Assembly (NCBI GenBank): GCA_000342265.1
Contig: CP004348.1
Span: 1 to 64,000, forward strand
Length of the DNA stretch: 64,000 bases
From: a beta proteobacterium CB
GTDB lineage: Bacteria > Pseudomonadota > Gammaproteobacteria > Burkholderiales > Burkholderiaceae
Reading direction: 5' to 3'
This document shows, one piece after another, positions 1-11,025 of the stretch. A program made the position numbers and the translations under genes. The notes beneath the pieces are model-generated. The model was given only the letters and a program-made list of their open reading frames with translations, made no database searches and was not told the origin of the DNA. Within the stretch, counting starts at the first letter, position 1. Every line of letters starts with the position of its first letter.

Positions 1-12
1 TTATGGGCTCGC

Positions 13-18
13 TACAAT
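13..18 (+). promoter_or_regulatory. Possible -10 box of the dnaA promoter
   Basis: TACAAT lies 15 bases upstream of the dnaA start codon and fits a sigma-70 -10 element. The -35 element would lie left of the window, so the promoter cannot be confirmed. The leader would be very short and I see no clear ribosome binding site in it. Confidence 0.3.
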
Positions 19-33
19 GGATCCTCCAAAAAT

Positions 34-1458
34 ATGAGCAACTTACAGAATCCACCTACATTGAACTCAACTAGCCCCCTGGGGTTTTGGGATGACGCCC
101 TTGGCACACTTGCTCGTGAGTTATCTCCCCAACAATTCAAAACCTGGATTCAACCCTTAAGCTTGGTTTCTTATGATGAAAGTGAGCAGTCACTCATCTT
201 GGGAGCACCAAACAGATTCAAGCTTGATTGGATTAAGAAAACATTTACCGACCGCTTTCAAGAGATTGCGGACCAATACTTTGGCCACCCAATTACCTTA
301 AATTTTGTCCTACATATTGAGGGATCAAACCCACAAACCGTAGAACCCAGCCCATCTGAAGGAAGGTTTGAGCCTAAAGAGGCGGTGATTAGTCTGGACA
401 GTAACTCTATAGAGGAGCAGTCATTTGAGATTGAGGACCACTCCAAGCTAAATCCCAACCTTACTTTTGAGACTTTTGTAACCGGTAAAGCCAACCAACT
501 AGCACGGGCTGCATCCATTCAAGTTGCCCACAATCCAGGCACATCCTATAACCCAATGTTTTTATATGGCGGGGTGGGTTTGGGTAAAACCCATTTAATT
601 CATGCTATCGGCAACCACCTTTTAAAAGAAAAACCTAACGCTCGGATTCGATATATCCATGCGGAGCAATACGTCTCTGACGTGGTTAGAGCCTATCAAC
701 AAAAAGCGTTTGATCGCTTTAAGCGCTACTACCACTCCCTAGACCTTCTTTTAATTGACGATATTCAGTTTTTTAGTGGGAAATCGAGGACTCAAGAGGA
801 GTTTTTCTATGCCTTTGAGGCTCTTTTAAGCAACAAAGCCCAAGTCATCATTACAAGCGACACCTATCCGAAAGAAATGGCGGGGATTGATGACCGCCTA
901 ATCTCCCGTTTTGATTCCGGACTAACGGTGGCAATTGAACCGCCGGAACTGGAGATGCGGGTCGCTATTCTAATGAAAAAGGCTTTAAGTGAAGGTATCC
1001 CCATGAGTGAGGATGTTGCCTTTTTTGTAGCAAAACACCTTAGGTCCAACGTCCGCGAGCTTGAGGGTGCATTGAGAAAGATTTTGGCGTTTGTACGCTT
1101 CCACGGCAAGGAAGTTACGATTGAAGTAGCCCGTGTAGCCTTAAAAGACTTGCTTTCAATACAAAACAGGCAGATTTCGGTTGAGAATATTCAAAAGGCG
1201 GTGGCAGACTTTTACAGCATCAAGGTTGCCGATATGTACTCAAAGAAGCGCCCAGCAAATATTGCGCGTCCACGGCAAATTGCGATGTTTATGGCTAAGG
1301 AGTTAACTCAAAAAAGTCTCCCAGAGATTGGTGAGTTATTTGGTGGACGAGACCACACCACCGTTTTACATGCTGTCCGAAAGATTGGTGAAGAGCGTTC
1401 CCATGATGGTCAACTCAACCATGAAATCCACGTTATTGAACAAACCCTAAAGTCATAG
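34..1458 (+). CDS. dnaA: Chromosomal replication initiator DnaA
   Basis: DnaA binds DnaA boxes at oriC as an ATP-dependent oligomer, opens the duplex and loads DnaB. The 474-residue protein has the usual layout: N-terminal oligomerisation domain (about 15-95), acidic linker, AAA+ domain with Walker [10 protein letters not shown] near residue 180 and Walker [10 protein letters not shown] near 240, and a C-terminal DNA-binding domain with the signature [14 protein letters not shown] near 440. Length agrees with E. coli DnaA (467). The first ATG gives the expected N terminus. It is followed by the DnaA-box cluster and dnaN, the standard order at bacterial origins. Confidence 0.98.
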   Translation: MSNLQNPPTLNSTSPLGFWDDALGTLARELSPQQFKTWIQPLSLVSYDESEQSLILGAPNRFKLDWIKKTFTDRFQEIADQYFGHPITLNFVLHIEGSNPQTVEPSPSEGRFEPKEAVISLDSNSIEEQSFEIEDHSKLNPNLTFETFVTGKANQLARAASIQVAHNPGTSYNPMFLYGGVGLGKTHLIHAIGNHLLKEKPNARIRYIHAEQYVSDVVRAYQQKAFDRFKRYYHSLDLLLIDDIQFFSGKSRTQEEFFYAFEALLSNKAQVIITSDTYPKEMAGIDDRLISRFDSGLTVAIEPPELEMRVAILMKKALSEGIPMSEDVAFFVAKHLRSNVRELEGALRKILAFVRFHGKEVTIEVARVALKDLLSIQNRQISVENIQKAVADFYSIKVADMYSKKRPANIARPRQIAMFMAKELTQKSLPEIGELFGGRDHTTVLHAVRKIGEERSHDGQLNHEIHVIEQTLKS

Positions 1459-1723
1459 GTTTTATGCCTGTGGATAAGGTTGTGGATAGCACAATGGATA
1501 ACTATGAGGATAAGGTGTGGATAAATTGTGGAAAGCTCGCGCTTCATGCAAAAATAGGGTGTTGATAAAAAGTTATCCAATATTTATGCAGTGTTTATAC
1601 AAAAGTTTTCCACAGGTTTTTTTGGTCTTAATGGGTTGTTTTATATACGGTTTTTGATTTATCCACCGAAATAGCGAGCCTTATTACTACTACTAATAAG
1701 ATATATACAAGGATTTAAAAGCA
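1459..1723. other. oriC: Replication origin candidate (oriC) with DnaA boxes
   Basis: The dnaA-dnaN gap holds a dense set of DnaA boxes. TGTGGATAA (TTATCCACA on the other strand) occurs at 1469-1477 and 1516-1524. Near matches are TGTGGATAG at 1481-1489, AATGGATAA at 1493-1501, TTATCCAAT at 1573-1581, TTTTCCACA at 1606-1614 and TTATCCACC at 1659-1667. The right half is AT-rich, with a T-rich stretch near 1606-1660 that could be the unwinding element. dnaN transcription must also start here. Position and box density support oriC; no strand-asymmetry calculation was run. Confidence 0.85.
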
Positions 1724-2839
1724 ATGCAACTCGTAAACACTTCACGTGACAGTTTATTAAAACCACTTCAGGTTGTTAGTGGCATTGTTGAACGTCGGCA
1801 CACTTTACCGATCTTGGCAAACTTGTTGTTTAAAAAACAAGGTGACAAGGTATCCTTTGTATCGACGGATATAGAAATTCAGATTACAACCAATGCCAGT
1901 TTTGGTGTTGGTCCAGAAGATGTGACCACTACGGTAGCTGCGAGAAAACTACTTGATATTTTGCGTGCGCTCCCAGAGGGGCCTGTAGCGCTCAATCTTA
2001 AAGACAACAAAATGGTTGTCCAGAGCGGTAAAAGCCGTTTTTCTCTGCAAACACTTTCTGCGACTGAGTTTCCTGTTATGCAGAGTGTTGGTGAGGTAAC
2101 CGCAAGTTGGAAGATGACTCAAAAGAGTTTTCGTCAACTCGTTAGCCAAGTGCATTTTGCAATGGCGCAGCAAGATATTCGTTACTACCTCAATGGCATG
2201 CTGTTGGTAATTGAAGGTAAACAGGTGATTGCTGTAGCAACCGATGGTCATCGCTTGGCTTATTCACAGGTTGAGTTGTCTGATGCGCCAGTAGGGTCTG
2301 GGCAGAGGCAAGAAATTATCATTCCCCGTAAAACCATTCTTGAGTGCCAGCATTTACTTGAGGACTCGGATGATTTGTTGGAGATGAGTCTCACATCAAA
2401 CCAGGTGAAATTTACATTTGGTGATATCGAGTTGATTTCAAAATTGGTTGAGGGGAAGTTTCCAGACTTTCAGCGTGTAATTCCTAAGGGCCATAAAAAT
2501 TCACTAATAGTTGGGCGAGATGTTTTGCAATCAGCACTACAGCGCGCAGCAATTTTGACGACTGATAAATTTAAGGGTGTACGCTTTTCTTTATCACCCA
2601 ATCGAATCACTGTTCAATCTACCAATGCTGAGCAAGAAGAAGCGCAGGAAGAGATTGAGACTGAATACAGTGGTGATGCTGTCGAGATTGGTTTTAATGT
2701 AAGTTATTTGTTAGATGTTTTATCAAACCTGAAGAATGAAAAAATACAAATCAGCCTGGGTGACGCCAATAGTAGTGCGGTAATTACCTTGCCCGGTTCG
2801 GAAGACTTCAAGTATGTTGTGATGCCAATGCGTATTTAA
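1724..2839 (+). CDS. dnaN: DNA polymerase III beta sliding clamp
   Basis: DnaN forms the dimeric ring that tethers DNA polymerase III to DNA and also works with DnaA inactivation and mismatch repair. The 371-residue length is close to E. coli DnaN (366) and fits three repeated clamp folds. Recognisable stretches are ERRHTLPILANLL near residue 23 in the first domain, ATDGHRLAY near 175, and the C-terminal VVMPMRI that forms part of the protein-binding pocket. It sits between oriC and gyrB. Confidence 0.98.
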   Translation: MQLVNTSRDSLLKPLQVVSGIVERRHTLPILANLLFKKQGDKVSFVSTDIEIQITTNASFGVGPEDVTTTVAARKLLDILRALPEGPVALNLKDNKMVVQSGKSRFSLQTLSATEFPVMQSVGEVTASWKMTQKSFRQLVSQVHFAMAQQDIRYYLNGMLLVIEGKQVIAVATDGHRLAYSQVELSDAPVGSGQRQEIIIPRKTILECQHLLEDSDDLLEMSLTSNQVKFTFGDIELISKLVEGKFPDFQRVIPKGHKNSLIVGRDVLQSALQRAAILTTDKFKGVRFSLSPNRITVQSTNAEQEEAQEEIETEYSGDAVEIGFNVSYLLDVLSNLKNEKIQISLGDANSSAVITLPGSEDFKYVVMPMRI

Positions 2840-2844
2840 TTTAG

Positions 2845-5349
<2,505 letters not shown>

Positions 5350-5354
5350 TTTAA

Positions 5355-5849
5355 ATGAGTAAAAAGAAATTGGCTGTGCCGAAGATTGATAAATCTTGCA
5401 TCGTTGTTAAATCCTCTCCAATTCATGGCAAGGGCGTGTTTGTTGCAAAACCCATTAAAAAGGGTGCAGCCATCATTGAGTACAAAGGGGAGCGAATCAG
5501 CTGGAAGTTGGCTGAGAAGCGTCACCCACACGACCCCAAGGACCCAAACCATACCTTTTATTTCTCATTAGAGGATGGTCGTTGCATTGATGCTAAATAC
5601 GGCGGCAATGCAGCGCGCTGGATTAACCACTCCTGTAAACCTAGTTGTGAAACTCGAGAAGACAGTTTTGATGGTGAGCCACGGGTATTCATTTATGCGA
5701 AACGCAACCTCAAGTTGGGGGAGGAGCTTTTTTATGACTACTCACTTGATGTTGAGGGCCGCATTACTAAGCAAATGAAAAAAGACTATGAGTGTCGTTG
5801 TGGTGCAAAGAAGTGTCGAGGCACGATGTTGTCCCTCGATAGCAAATAG
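5355..5849 (+). CDS. SET-domain lysine methyltransferase-like protein
   Basis: A 164-residue protein that is almost only a SET domain, the S-adenosylmethionine-dependent protein lysine methyltransferase fold best known from eukaryotic histone modifiers. Visible motifs: GKGVFVAKPIKKG near residue 24 (SET-N), WINHSCKPSCET near 90 (the NHSC motif that binds SAM and shapes the pseudoknot), GEELFYDYSLD near 121 (catalytic Tyr) and a Cys-rich post-SET tail CRCGAKKCRGTM near 147 which, with the Cys of NHSC, would bind zinc. It starts 5 bases after gyrB, so likely shares its transcript. Substrate is unknown; a ribosomal or nucleoid protein is possible but only a guess. Confidence 0.85.
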   Translation: MSKKKLAVPKIDKSCIVVKSSPIHGKGVFVAKPIKKGAAIIEYKGERISWKLAEKRHPHDPKDPNHTFYFSLEDGRCIDAKYGGNAARWINHSCKPSCETREDSFDGEPRVFIYAKRNLKLGEELFYDYSLDVEGRITKQMKKDYECRCGAKKCRGTMLSLDSK

Positions 5850-5859
5850 ACTTTAAAAA

Positions 5860-6084
5860 ATGGTGTTTGTTAGCATTCAAGAATTAGAGGCTGCCATCAA
5901 TTATTGGCGCAGCCAATCACCAGCAGTTGGTGAGGAGTTGCATTTGTGTCCTGAGGCTGCAGCGCTTGCAAAACCTTACGCCCTCATGATTGTCCAGGGA
6001 TCTCAAAGAGTCCCCATGGATGTGTTGGATGGGATTGCCAAAACGGCAATCCAAATTTTTTTAAAAAATACCCATAGAAATTAA
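5860..6084 (+). CDS. Small DUF3717-like protein
   Basis: A 74-residue protein starting IQELEAAINYWR after a short N terminus and containing CPEAAALAKPYALMIV in the middle. From memory this matches the DUF3717 family of small Burkholderiales proteins of unknown function. It follows the SET gene by 10 bases and is probably in the same transcript. No signal peptide, membrane segment or metal motif is evident. The family assignment could not be checked. Confidence 0.7.
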   Translation: MVFVSIQELEAAINYWRSQSPAVGEELHLCPEAAALAKPYALMIVQGSQRVPMDVLDGIAKTAIQIFLKNTHRN

Positions 6085-6086
6085 AC

Positions 6087-6105
6087 AACACACCTTCTGT
6101 GTGTT
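6087..6105 (+). terminator. Weak terminator-like hairpin
   Basis: AACACAC (6087-6093) pairs with GTGTGTT (6099-6105) around a five-base loop, just after the DUF3717-like gene stop. The T-run behind it is very short, so termination would be weak. A TATATT at 6116-6121 could be the -10 of a promoter for the ABC importer genes. Confidence 0.35.
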
Positions 6106-6179
6106 TAGGGTTATTGCTATATTAGTTAGCGCTCTCTTGGGGTATTCTCAAACTCTTGCCTAAGGAACGGTGTGAGGGT

Positions 6180-6947
6180 TTGAGTTTGCAAGAAACGATA
6201 TTAAAAACAATTGGTCTTGGAAAAACCTTCAAAGGTTTTTCTGCTGTTAGTGACGTTAATTTAGATGTCACCCGCGGAACTATTCACGCGTTAATTGGGC
6301 CAAACGGGGCCGGTAAAACCACCTGTTTTAATCTGCTCACCAAGTTTTTGGAGCCCAGTAGTGGCCAAATTTTATTTAATGGTTTTGACATCACCAAAGA
6401 GAAGCCCGCCCAAATTGCGCGTCGTGGTGTGGTTCGCTCTTTTCAGATTTCCGCTGTTTTCCCGCATTTAACCGTCTTAGAAAACGTTCGTGTTGCACTG
6501 CAGCGAGGACTGGGCACGGAATTTCACTTCTGGAAGTCCGGTGATTCGTTAAGTGTGCTCAATGAGCGCGCTGAAGCGCTGTTATGTGAGGTTGGTTTGG
6601 CAGATTTTGCCCATGAAGAGACCCTAAATTTGGCATATGGACGCAAGAGGGCCCTAGAGATTGCTACTACCATGGCGATGGAGCCTGAATTAATGTTGTT
6701 GGATGAGCCAACGCAGGGTATGGGTCATGAGGATGTCGAGCGCGTTACAGAGCTAATAGATCGGGTGGCTAAAGGACGTACCATCTTGATGGTTGAGCAC
6801 AATATGAAGGTGGTTTCTTCAATTGCCGACCGAATTACAGTGCTACAGCGAGGCTCGGTTTTGGCTGAGGGCTCCTACCAGGAGGTTTCAAATAATCCGC
6901 TGGTGGTTGAGGCCTATATGGGTAGTCATGGGGGTGACACCATATGA
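6180..6947 (+). CDS. Branched-chain amino-acid type ABC importer ATPase (LivG family)
   Basis: First of two ATPases powering the importer. Walker A GPNGAGKTT, Q-loop region, Walker B LMLLDEPTQGMG and H-loop VEHNM are all present; the signature is LAYGRKRALEI instead of LSGG, as often in LivG proteins. Start is uncertain: no ATG precedes the conserved N terminus. TTG codons at 6156, 6180 and 6186 are possible; GAGGGT at 6174-6179 would suit 6186, and 6180 gives a natural MSLQETIL start. It overlaps the next ATPase by 4 bases (ATGA), so they are translationally coupled. Confidence 0.88.
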   Translation: MSLQETILKTIGLGKTFKGFSAVSDVNLDVTRGTIHALIGPNGAGKTTCFNLLTKFLEPSSGQILFNGFDITKEKPAQIARRGVVRSFQISAVFPHLTVLENVRVALQRGLGTEFHFWKSGDSLSVLNERAEALLCEVGLADFAHEETLNLAYGRKRALEIATTMAMEPELMLLDEPTQGMGHEDVERVTELIDRVAKGRTILMVEHNMKVVSSIADRITVLQRGSVLAEGSYQEVSNNPLVVEAYMGSHGGDTI

Positions 6948-7648
6948 GTACGATGGCGCTAGAGGTTAAAAACCTTGAATCTTGGTATGGCGAGTCTCAC
7001 ATTCTTCATGGGGTGAACTTCGCGGTTCGTGATGGTGAGGTGGTTACGCTTTTGGGTCGCAATGGAGCGGGTAGAAGCACCATCTTAAAAACAATTTTGG
7101 GTTTAACCGGCAAAAGAACTGGCTCGGTAGAGATTTATGGTACCCAAACTATTGCGATGCCGACTTATAGAATTGCTCGCTTAGGCGTTGGTTTTTGCCC
7201 TGAAGAGCGCGGCATCTTTGCCAGTTTGAGCGCCGAAGAGAATCTCATGCTATTACCAGAGATTGCGCCTGGCGGTATGGGTTTGGATGAGATATATGAG
7301 ATGTTCCCCAACCTCTACGAGCGACGTAATAGCCCTGGTACAAGACTGTCGGGTGGTGAGCAGCAAATGCTCGCAATGGCGCGCATTCTGAGAACGGGTG
7401 CAAAACTATTGTTGCTAGATGAAATTACCGAGGGTTTGGCACCAGTGATTGTTCAGAAGTTGGGTGAGGTGGTAACCAGCTTGCGCAACAAGGGCTTCAC
7501 TATTGTGCTGGTGGAACAAAACTTCCGTTTTGCTGCGCCTTTAGCTGATCGTCATTATGTGGTCGAGCACGGCAATGTAGTTGAGGTTGTCAATCAAAAT
7601 GAACTGGCTGAGAAAGCAAGTTTGTTAAATGAGTATCTTGGTGTTTAG
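6944..7648 (+). CDS. Branched-chain amino-acid type ABC importer ATPase (LivF family), Walker A Lys replaced by Arg
   Basis: Second ATPase of the importer, 234 residues, LivF-like. The signature RLSGGEQQMLAMA and Walker B KLLLLDEITEGLAP are intact, and the H-loop is VEQN as usual for LivF. The Walker A reads GRNGAGRST: residue 44 is Arg (AGA at 7073-7075) where a Lys normally contacts ATP phosphates. The rest of the fold is undisturbed and the gene is embedded in a full operon, so it is not decaying. Either this is a lineage-specific variant or this nucleotide site hydrolyses poorly. Confidence 0.88.
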   Translation: MSTMALEVKNLESWYGESHILHGVNFAVRDGEVVTLLGRNGAGRSTILKTILGLTGKRTGSVEIYGTQTIAMPTYRIARLGVGFCPEERGIFASLSAEENLMLLPEIAPGGMGLDEIYEMFPNLYERRNSPGTRLSGGEQQMLAMARILRTGAKLLLLDEITEGLAPVIVQKLGEVVTSLRNKGFTIVLVEQNFRFAAPLADRHYVVEHGNVVEVVNQNELAEKASLLNEYLGV

Positions 7649-7670
7649 TGGTTATTTATAGGAGACGTAA

Positions 7671-8894
7671 ATGAAGTTAAAGCAAATTACCGCGTGTCTG
7701 GTGGCTGCAACCTTTTTTGGTTCAAACCCAGCATTCACGCAAACATCTAAAGTTAGTGGTGATGCAATCAAGATTGGCGTTTTAACCGACCTCTCTTCAA
7801 CCTACTCTGATTTGGCGGGCCCTGGCGCGGTGATTGCTGCAAAAATGGCAATTGCTGATTTTTCAAAAGACGGCACTGTTCTTGGTAAGAAGATTGAGCT
7901 CGTTAGTGCCGATCATCAAAACAAAGCTGATATCGCCGCCAATAAGGCGCGTGAGTGGTACGACAAAGACGGTGTTGATGTAATTGTTGAGTTGGTTTCA
8001 ACTAACGTTGCCCTTGCTGTAATGGAAGTGGCAGAACAAAAGAACAAAATTACCCTGGTGTCTGGCGCAGCTTCACTACCAATTACCAATGAAAAATGTA
8101 CAGCCAATAACGTTCACTGGACTTATGACACCTATGCGCTCTCAAACGGCACAGCTAAGGCTGTTGTAAAGCAGGGCAAAAAGAATTGGTATTTCCTTAC
8201 TGCTGATTATGCTTTTGGTGCAGCTCTAGAAAAAGATTCAACCAATGTTGTCAATGCTAACGGCGGTAAGGTGTTGGGAACCAGCAAGCACCCATTCCCT
8301 AATAGCGACTTCTCTTCATACCTCTTGAAGGCTCAGGCTAGCGGTGCCGATGTTGTTGCGTTGGCAAATGCGGGTCAAGACACCATTAACTCTGTTAAGC
8401 AAGCATCAGAATTTGGTATCAATAAAAAGCAAACCGTTGTTCCTTTGCTCATGTTTATTTCTGACGTTCACTCCCTGGGTTTGAATGCTGCACAAGGCAT
8501 GTACTTAACAGAAGGCTTCTACTGGGATAAGGACGATAAGACACGCGCTTTTGCTAAACGTTTTATTTTGCAACACAAGCGTATGCCGACTAGTGTTCAG
8601 GCTGGTGTCTACTCATCAGTTCTTGCGTACCTAACAGCGGTACAAAAGGCTGGCACTGACGATACTCAAGCAGTCATGAAGGCTTTGAAATCTACCAACA
8701 TTGATGATGGATTGTTCAAAGGAAAAATCCGTGCTGACGGTAAGTTTGAGCATGATATGTACTTGCTAGAGGTGAAGAAGCCATCTGAATCCAAGAGCCC
8801 ATGGGATTATTACAACGTAAAAGCAGTGATTCCTGCTGCCGAAGCAACACAACCACTTTCATTGTCGCGATGCAAGTTGGTTACTAACAAGTAA
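7671..8894 (+). CDS. ABC importer periplasmic substrate-binding protein
   Basis: A 407-residue type I periplasmic binding protein of the Liv/Urt kind. Residues 1-23 form a signal peptide (Lys residues, hydrophobic core, small residues before QTSK). The mature protein starts with the typical IKIGVLTDLSS and contains YAFGAALEKD near residue 183. A good ribosome site, AGGAGA, lies 8 bases before the ATG. The ligand cannot be told from sequence: branched-chain amino acids, other amino acids, amides or urea are all known in this family. It lies between the ATPase and permease genes of one operon. Confidence 0.88.
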   Translation: MKLKQITACLVAATFFGSNPAFTQTSKVSGDAIKIGVLTDLSSTYSDLAGPGAVIAAKMAIADFSKDGTVLGKKIELVSADHQNKADIAANKAREWYDKDGVDVIVELVSTNVALAVMEVAEQKNKITLVSGAASLPITNEKCTANNVHWTYDTYALSNGTAKAVVKQGKKNWYFLTADYAFGAALEKDSTNVVNANGGKVLGTSKHPFPNSDFSSYLLKAQASGADVVALANAGQDTINSVKQASEFGINKKQTVVPLLMFISDVHSLGLNAAQGMYLTEGFYWDKDDKTRAFAKRFILQHKRMPTSVQAGVYSSVLAYLTAVQKAGTDDTQAVMKALKSTNIDDGLFKGKIRADGKFEHDMYLLEVKKPSESKSPWDYYNVKAVIPAAEATQPLSLSRCKLVTNK

Positions 8895-8911
8895 TTTATT
8901 TCTAATTAAGC

Positions 8912-9832
8912 ATGTTTGAACTTCTTGGAATTACCCCACAAGGGCTGGTTGCTCAGCTCTTGGTGGGGCTTATTAATGGCTCCTTCTATGCCATTTTGAG
9001 TTTGGGTTTGGCCATTATTTTTGGCCTACTCAACATCATTAATTTTTCCCATGGTGCTCAGTACACGATGGGTGCATTCGTCGCGTGGATTGGTTTAACT
9101 CAAGTTGGCCAGTGGTTTAGCTTCCCTGAGTTTTCAATTAATTATTGGTTCGCTTTAATCTTGGTGCCCCTAGTCATGGCGGGCTTTGGTTTGATTCTTG
9201 AGCGCACGATGCTTAGGCGCCTGTATCACCTTGATCATCTTTATGGCCTATTGTTAACCTTTGGCTTGGCGCTCATTATTGAGGGCATGTTCCGCCACTG
9301 GTACGGAATTTCTGGTGAGAGCTATCCAGCTCCCGAGTTATTGCAAGGCGCTATTCCACTGGAGTCCATCGGCATCATCTTGCCTAAATACCGTTTGTGG
9401 GTTGTGGTTGCTTCGTTGGTGGTTTGCTTCTCCACCTGGTATGTAATTGAGAGAACGAAGCTTGGTGCCTATCTTCGTGCTGGAACTGAAAATCCAAAAT
9501 TACTCCAGGCATTTGGTATCAACGTGCCCTTGATGATTTCTTTGGCCTACGCCTATGGTGTTGGGCTTGCTGGTTTTGCAGGTGTTTTAGCTGCGCCAAT
9601 TTTTCAAGTGAATCCATTGATGGGATCTAACTTAATTATTGTGGTTTTTGCGGTGGTAGTGATTGGTGGCATGGGCTCTATCATGGGTTCTATTCTGACC
9701 GGCCTTGCTTTGGGTTTGATTGAAGGCTTAACTAAAGTTTTTTATCCAGAAGCATCGGGCGTCGTTATTTTTGTGATCATGGCAATTGTGTTGCTCATTC
9801 GTCCTGCTGGACTTTTCGGCCGGGAGAAATAA
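8912..9832 (+). CDS. ABC importer permease (LivH family)
   Basis: A 306-residue inner-membrane permease with about eight hydrophobic segments. It opens with GLINGSFYAILSLGLAIIFG and continues with LNIINFSHGAQYTMGA, both typical of LivH permeases. It would pair with the LivM-type subunit to form the channel for the substrate delivered by the upstream binding protein. Its stop codon is immediately followed by the GTG start of the next gene. Confidence 0.9.
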   Translation: MFELLGITPQGLVAQLLVGLINGSFYAILSLGLAIIFGLLNIINFSHGAQYTMGAFVAWIGLTQVGQWFSFPEFSINYWFALILVPLVMAGFGLILERTMLRRLYHLDHLYGLLLTFGLALIIEGMFRHWYGISGESYPAPELLQGAIPLESIGIILPKYRLWVVVASLVVCFSTWYVIERTKLGAYLRAGTENPKLLQAFGINVPLMISLAYAYGVGLAGFAGVLAAPIFQVNPLMGSNLIIVVFAVVVIGGMGSIMGSILTGLALGLIEGLTKVFYPEASGVVIFVIMAIVLLIRPAGLFGREK

Positions 9833-10762
9833 GTGAACTCAAAAACAAAATTGCTTTACGGCATTCTGGCCTTAATTGCGCTGCTACTGCCATTTCAAGA
9901 CTTTATCTATTTGGTCTTTGCAATGAAGGTGTTGTGCTTCGCACTCTTCGCCTGCGCTTTCAATTTATTGTTGGGCTTTACAGGACTTCTTTCTTTTGGA
10001 CACGCGGCATTCTTTGGAACCTCCGCTTACATCACCGCCTATCTTTGCAAAGAGGCCGGCCTAACCCCTGAGTTTGGAATTGTGCTCGGTGTTTTGGGTT
10101 CTGGCATCTTAGGCTTTGTCATTGGCTCTTTAGCAATTCGTCGCCAAGGAATCTATTTTGCGATGGTGACGTTAGCGCTTTCCCAAATGGTTTATTTCTT
10201 GGCTGTGCAACTTCCATTCACTGGTGGTGAGGATGGTATTCAAGGTGTTCCGCGTGGAATGTTGTTTGGTTTGATTGATCTAAAAGATGATGTGAGCATG
10301 TATTACTTTGTGCTGACTATTTTCTTATTGGGATTTGCGTTGATCGTTCGTACCGTTCACTCCCCTTTCGGCCAAGTTTTAAAAGCTATTCGTGAAAATG
10401 AACCGCGCGCAGTTTCTTTGGGTTATGACGTTGATCGTTTTAAGTTGATCTCTTTTGTCATATCAGCCGCGCTCGCGGGTCTTGCTGGTTCTTTAAAAAC
10501 ACTCGTATTTCAATTGGCAACCTTGACTGATGTGCATTGGCACATGTCTGGCGAAGTTGTCTTAATGACTTTGCTCGGCGGTATGGGAACCATCCTCGGC
10601 CCAGTGGTCGGCGCAGGCATTGTTGTCGGTTTGCAAAACTACCTAGCTAACATTGGGTCCTGGAGCACAATTGCGACCGGATTTATTTTTGTAATCTGTG
10701 TACTGGCATTTCGTCGCGGGGTTGTTGGCGAAATCACCCATCTCTTTAAGAAGAAAAGCTGA
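9833..10762 (+). CDS. ABC importer permease (LivM family)
   Basis: A 309-residue second permease with 8-10 hydrophobic segments. LLLGFTGLLSFGHAAFFGTS near residue 45 and LKAIRENEPRAVSLGY near 182 (cytoplasmic coupling loop towards the ATPases) are LivM hallmarks. GTG start directly after the LivH-type stop, with the ribosome site CGGGAG inside the previous gene. It is the last gene of the five-gene importer operon and is followed by a strong hairpin. Confidence 0.9.
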   Translation: MNSKTKLLYGILALIALLLPFQDFIYLVFAMKVLCFALFACAFNLLLGFTGLLSFGHAAFFGTSAYITAYLCKEAGLTPEFGIVLGVLGSGILGFVIGSLAIRRQGIYFAMVTLALSQMVYFLAVQLPFTGGEDGIQGVPRGMLFGLIDLKDDVSMYYFVLTIFLLGFALIVRTVHSPFGQVLKAIRENEPRAVSLGYDVDRFKLISFVISAALAGLAGSLKTLVFQLATLTDVHWHMSGEVVLMTLLGGMGTILGPVVGAGIVVGLQNYLANIGSWSTIATGFIFVICVLAFRRGVVGEITHLFKKKS

Positions 10763-10786
10763 ACTAGTTTTTTTCTATTAGCTTTT

Positions 10787-10810
10787 AGTACGGCGCTTCG
10801 GCGCCGTACT
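10787..10810 (+). terminator. Strong hairpin after the ABC importer operon
   Basis: AGTACGGCGC (10787-10796) pairs perfectly with GCGCCGTACT (10801-10810) around a TTCG tetraloop. It is preceded by a T-rich stretch and followed by CATTT rather than a clean T-run. Its placement 25 bases after the last operon gene makes termination or transcript 3' end protection the likely role. Confidence 0.7.
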
Positions 10811-10970
10811 CATTTAATGGCTTCCCCCTTAGTGTTTTAAGTGAGTCGCCATCGGGGGGGGCACATGTTTTACATCGTTAATACCAATAATGCCCCATTT
10901 TTAAAAAATCCCAATTAAATCATATACTTACAATTTTTATATTGGCTTTTAAACTATTTATACCTAGATT

Positions 10971-10986
10971 TGTTTCACGTGAAACC
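10971..10986. promoter_or_regulatory. parS: parS site at the mnmG promoter
   Basis: TGTTTCACGTGAAACC matches the ParB target TGTTNCACGTGAAACA at all but the last base. It is 2.6 kb from parA and 3.5 kb from parB. ParB bound here would spread over the start of the mnmG-rsmG-parAB transcript. Confidence 0.9.
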
Positions 10987-10993
10987 CACAAAA

Positions 10994-11002
10994 TGCTATG
11001 AT
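10994..11002 (+). promoter_or_regulatory. Extended -10 promoter for mnmG operon
   Basis: TGCTATGAT is an extended -10 (TGN plus TATGAT). With a 17-base spacer the -35 region would fall at 10974-10979 (TTCACG), inside the parS palindrome, so ParB binding could block or modulate RNA polymerase. Transcription would start about 15 bases before the mnmG ATG. Confidence 0.5.
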
Positions 11003-11025
11003 CATCGCCCTATCTGAGGCAAATC

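Noticed and set aside
1740..1756. Possible third parS at the start of dnaN (TTCACGTGACA core)
   Set aside because: Only the central CACGTG and a few flanking bases match; both arms break the palindrome, unlike the two accepted sites.
10854..10861. G8 run before mnmG
   Set aside because: A lone homopolymer with no matching structure; it could be a slippage or sequencing issue but gives no functional signal.
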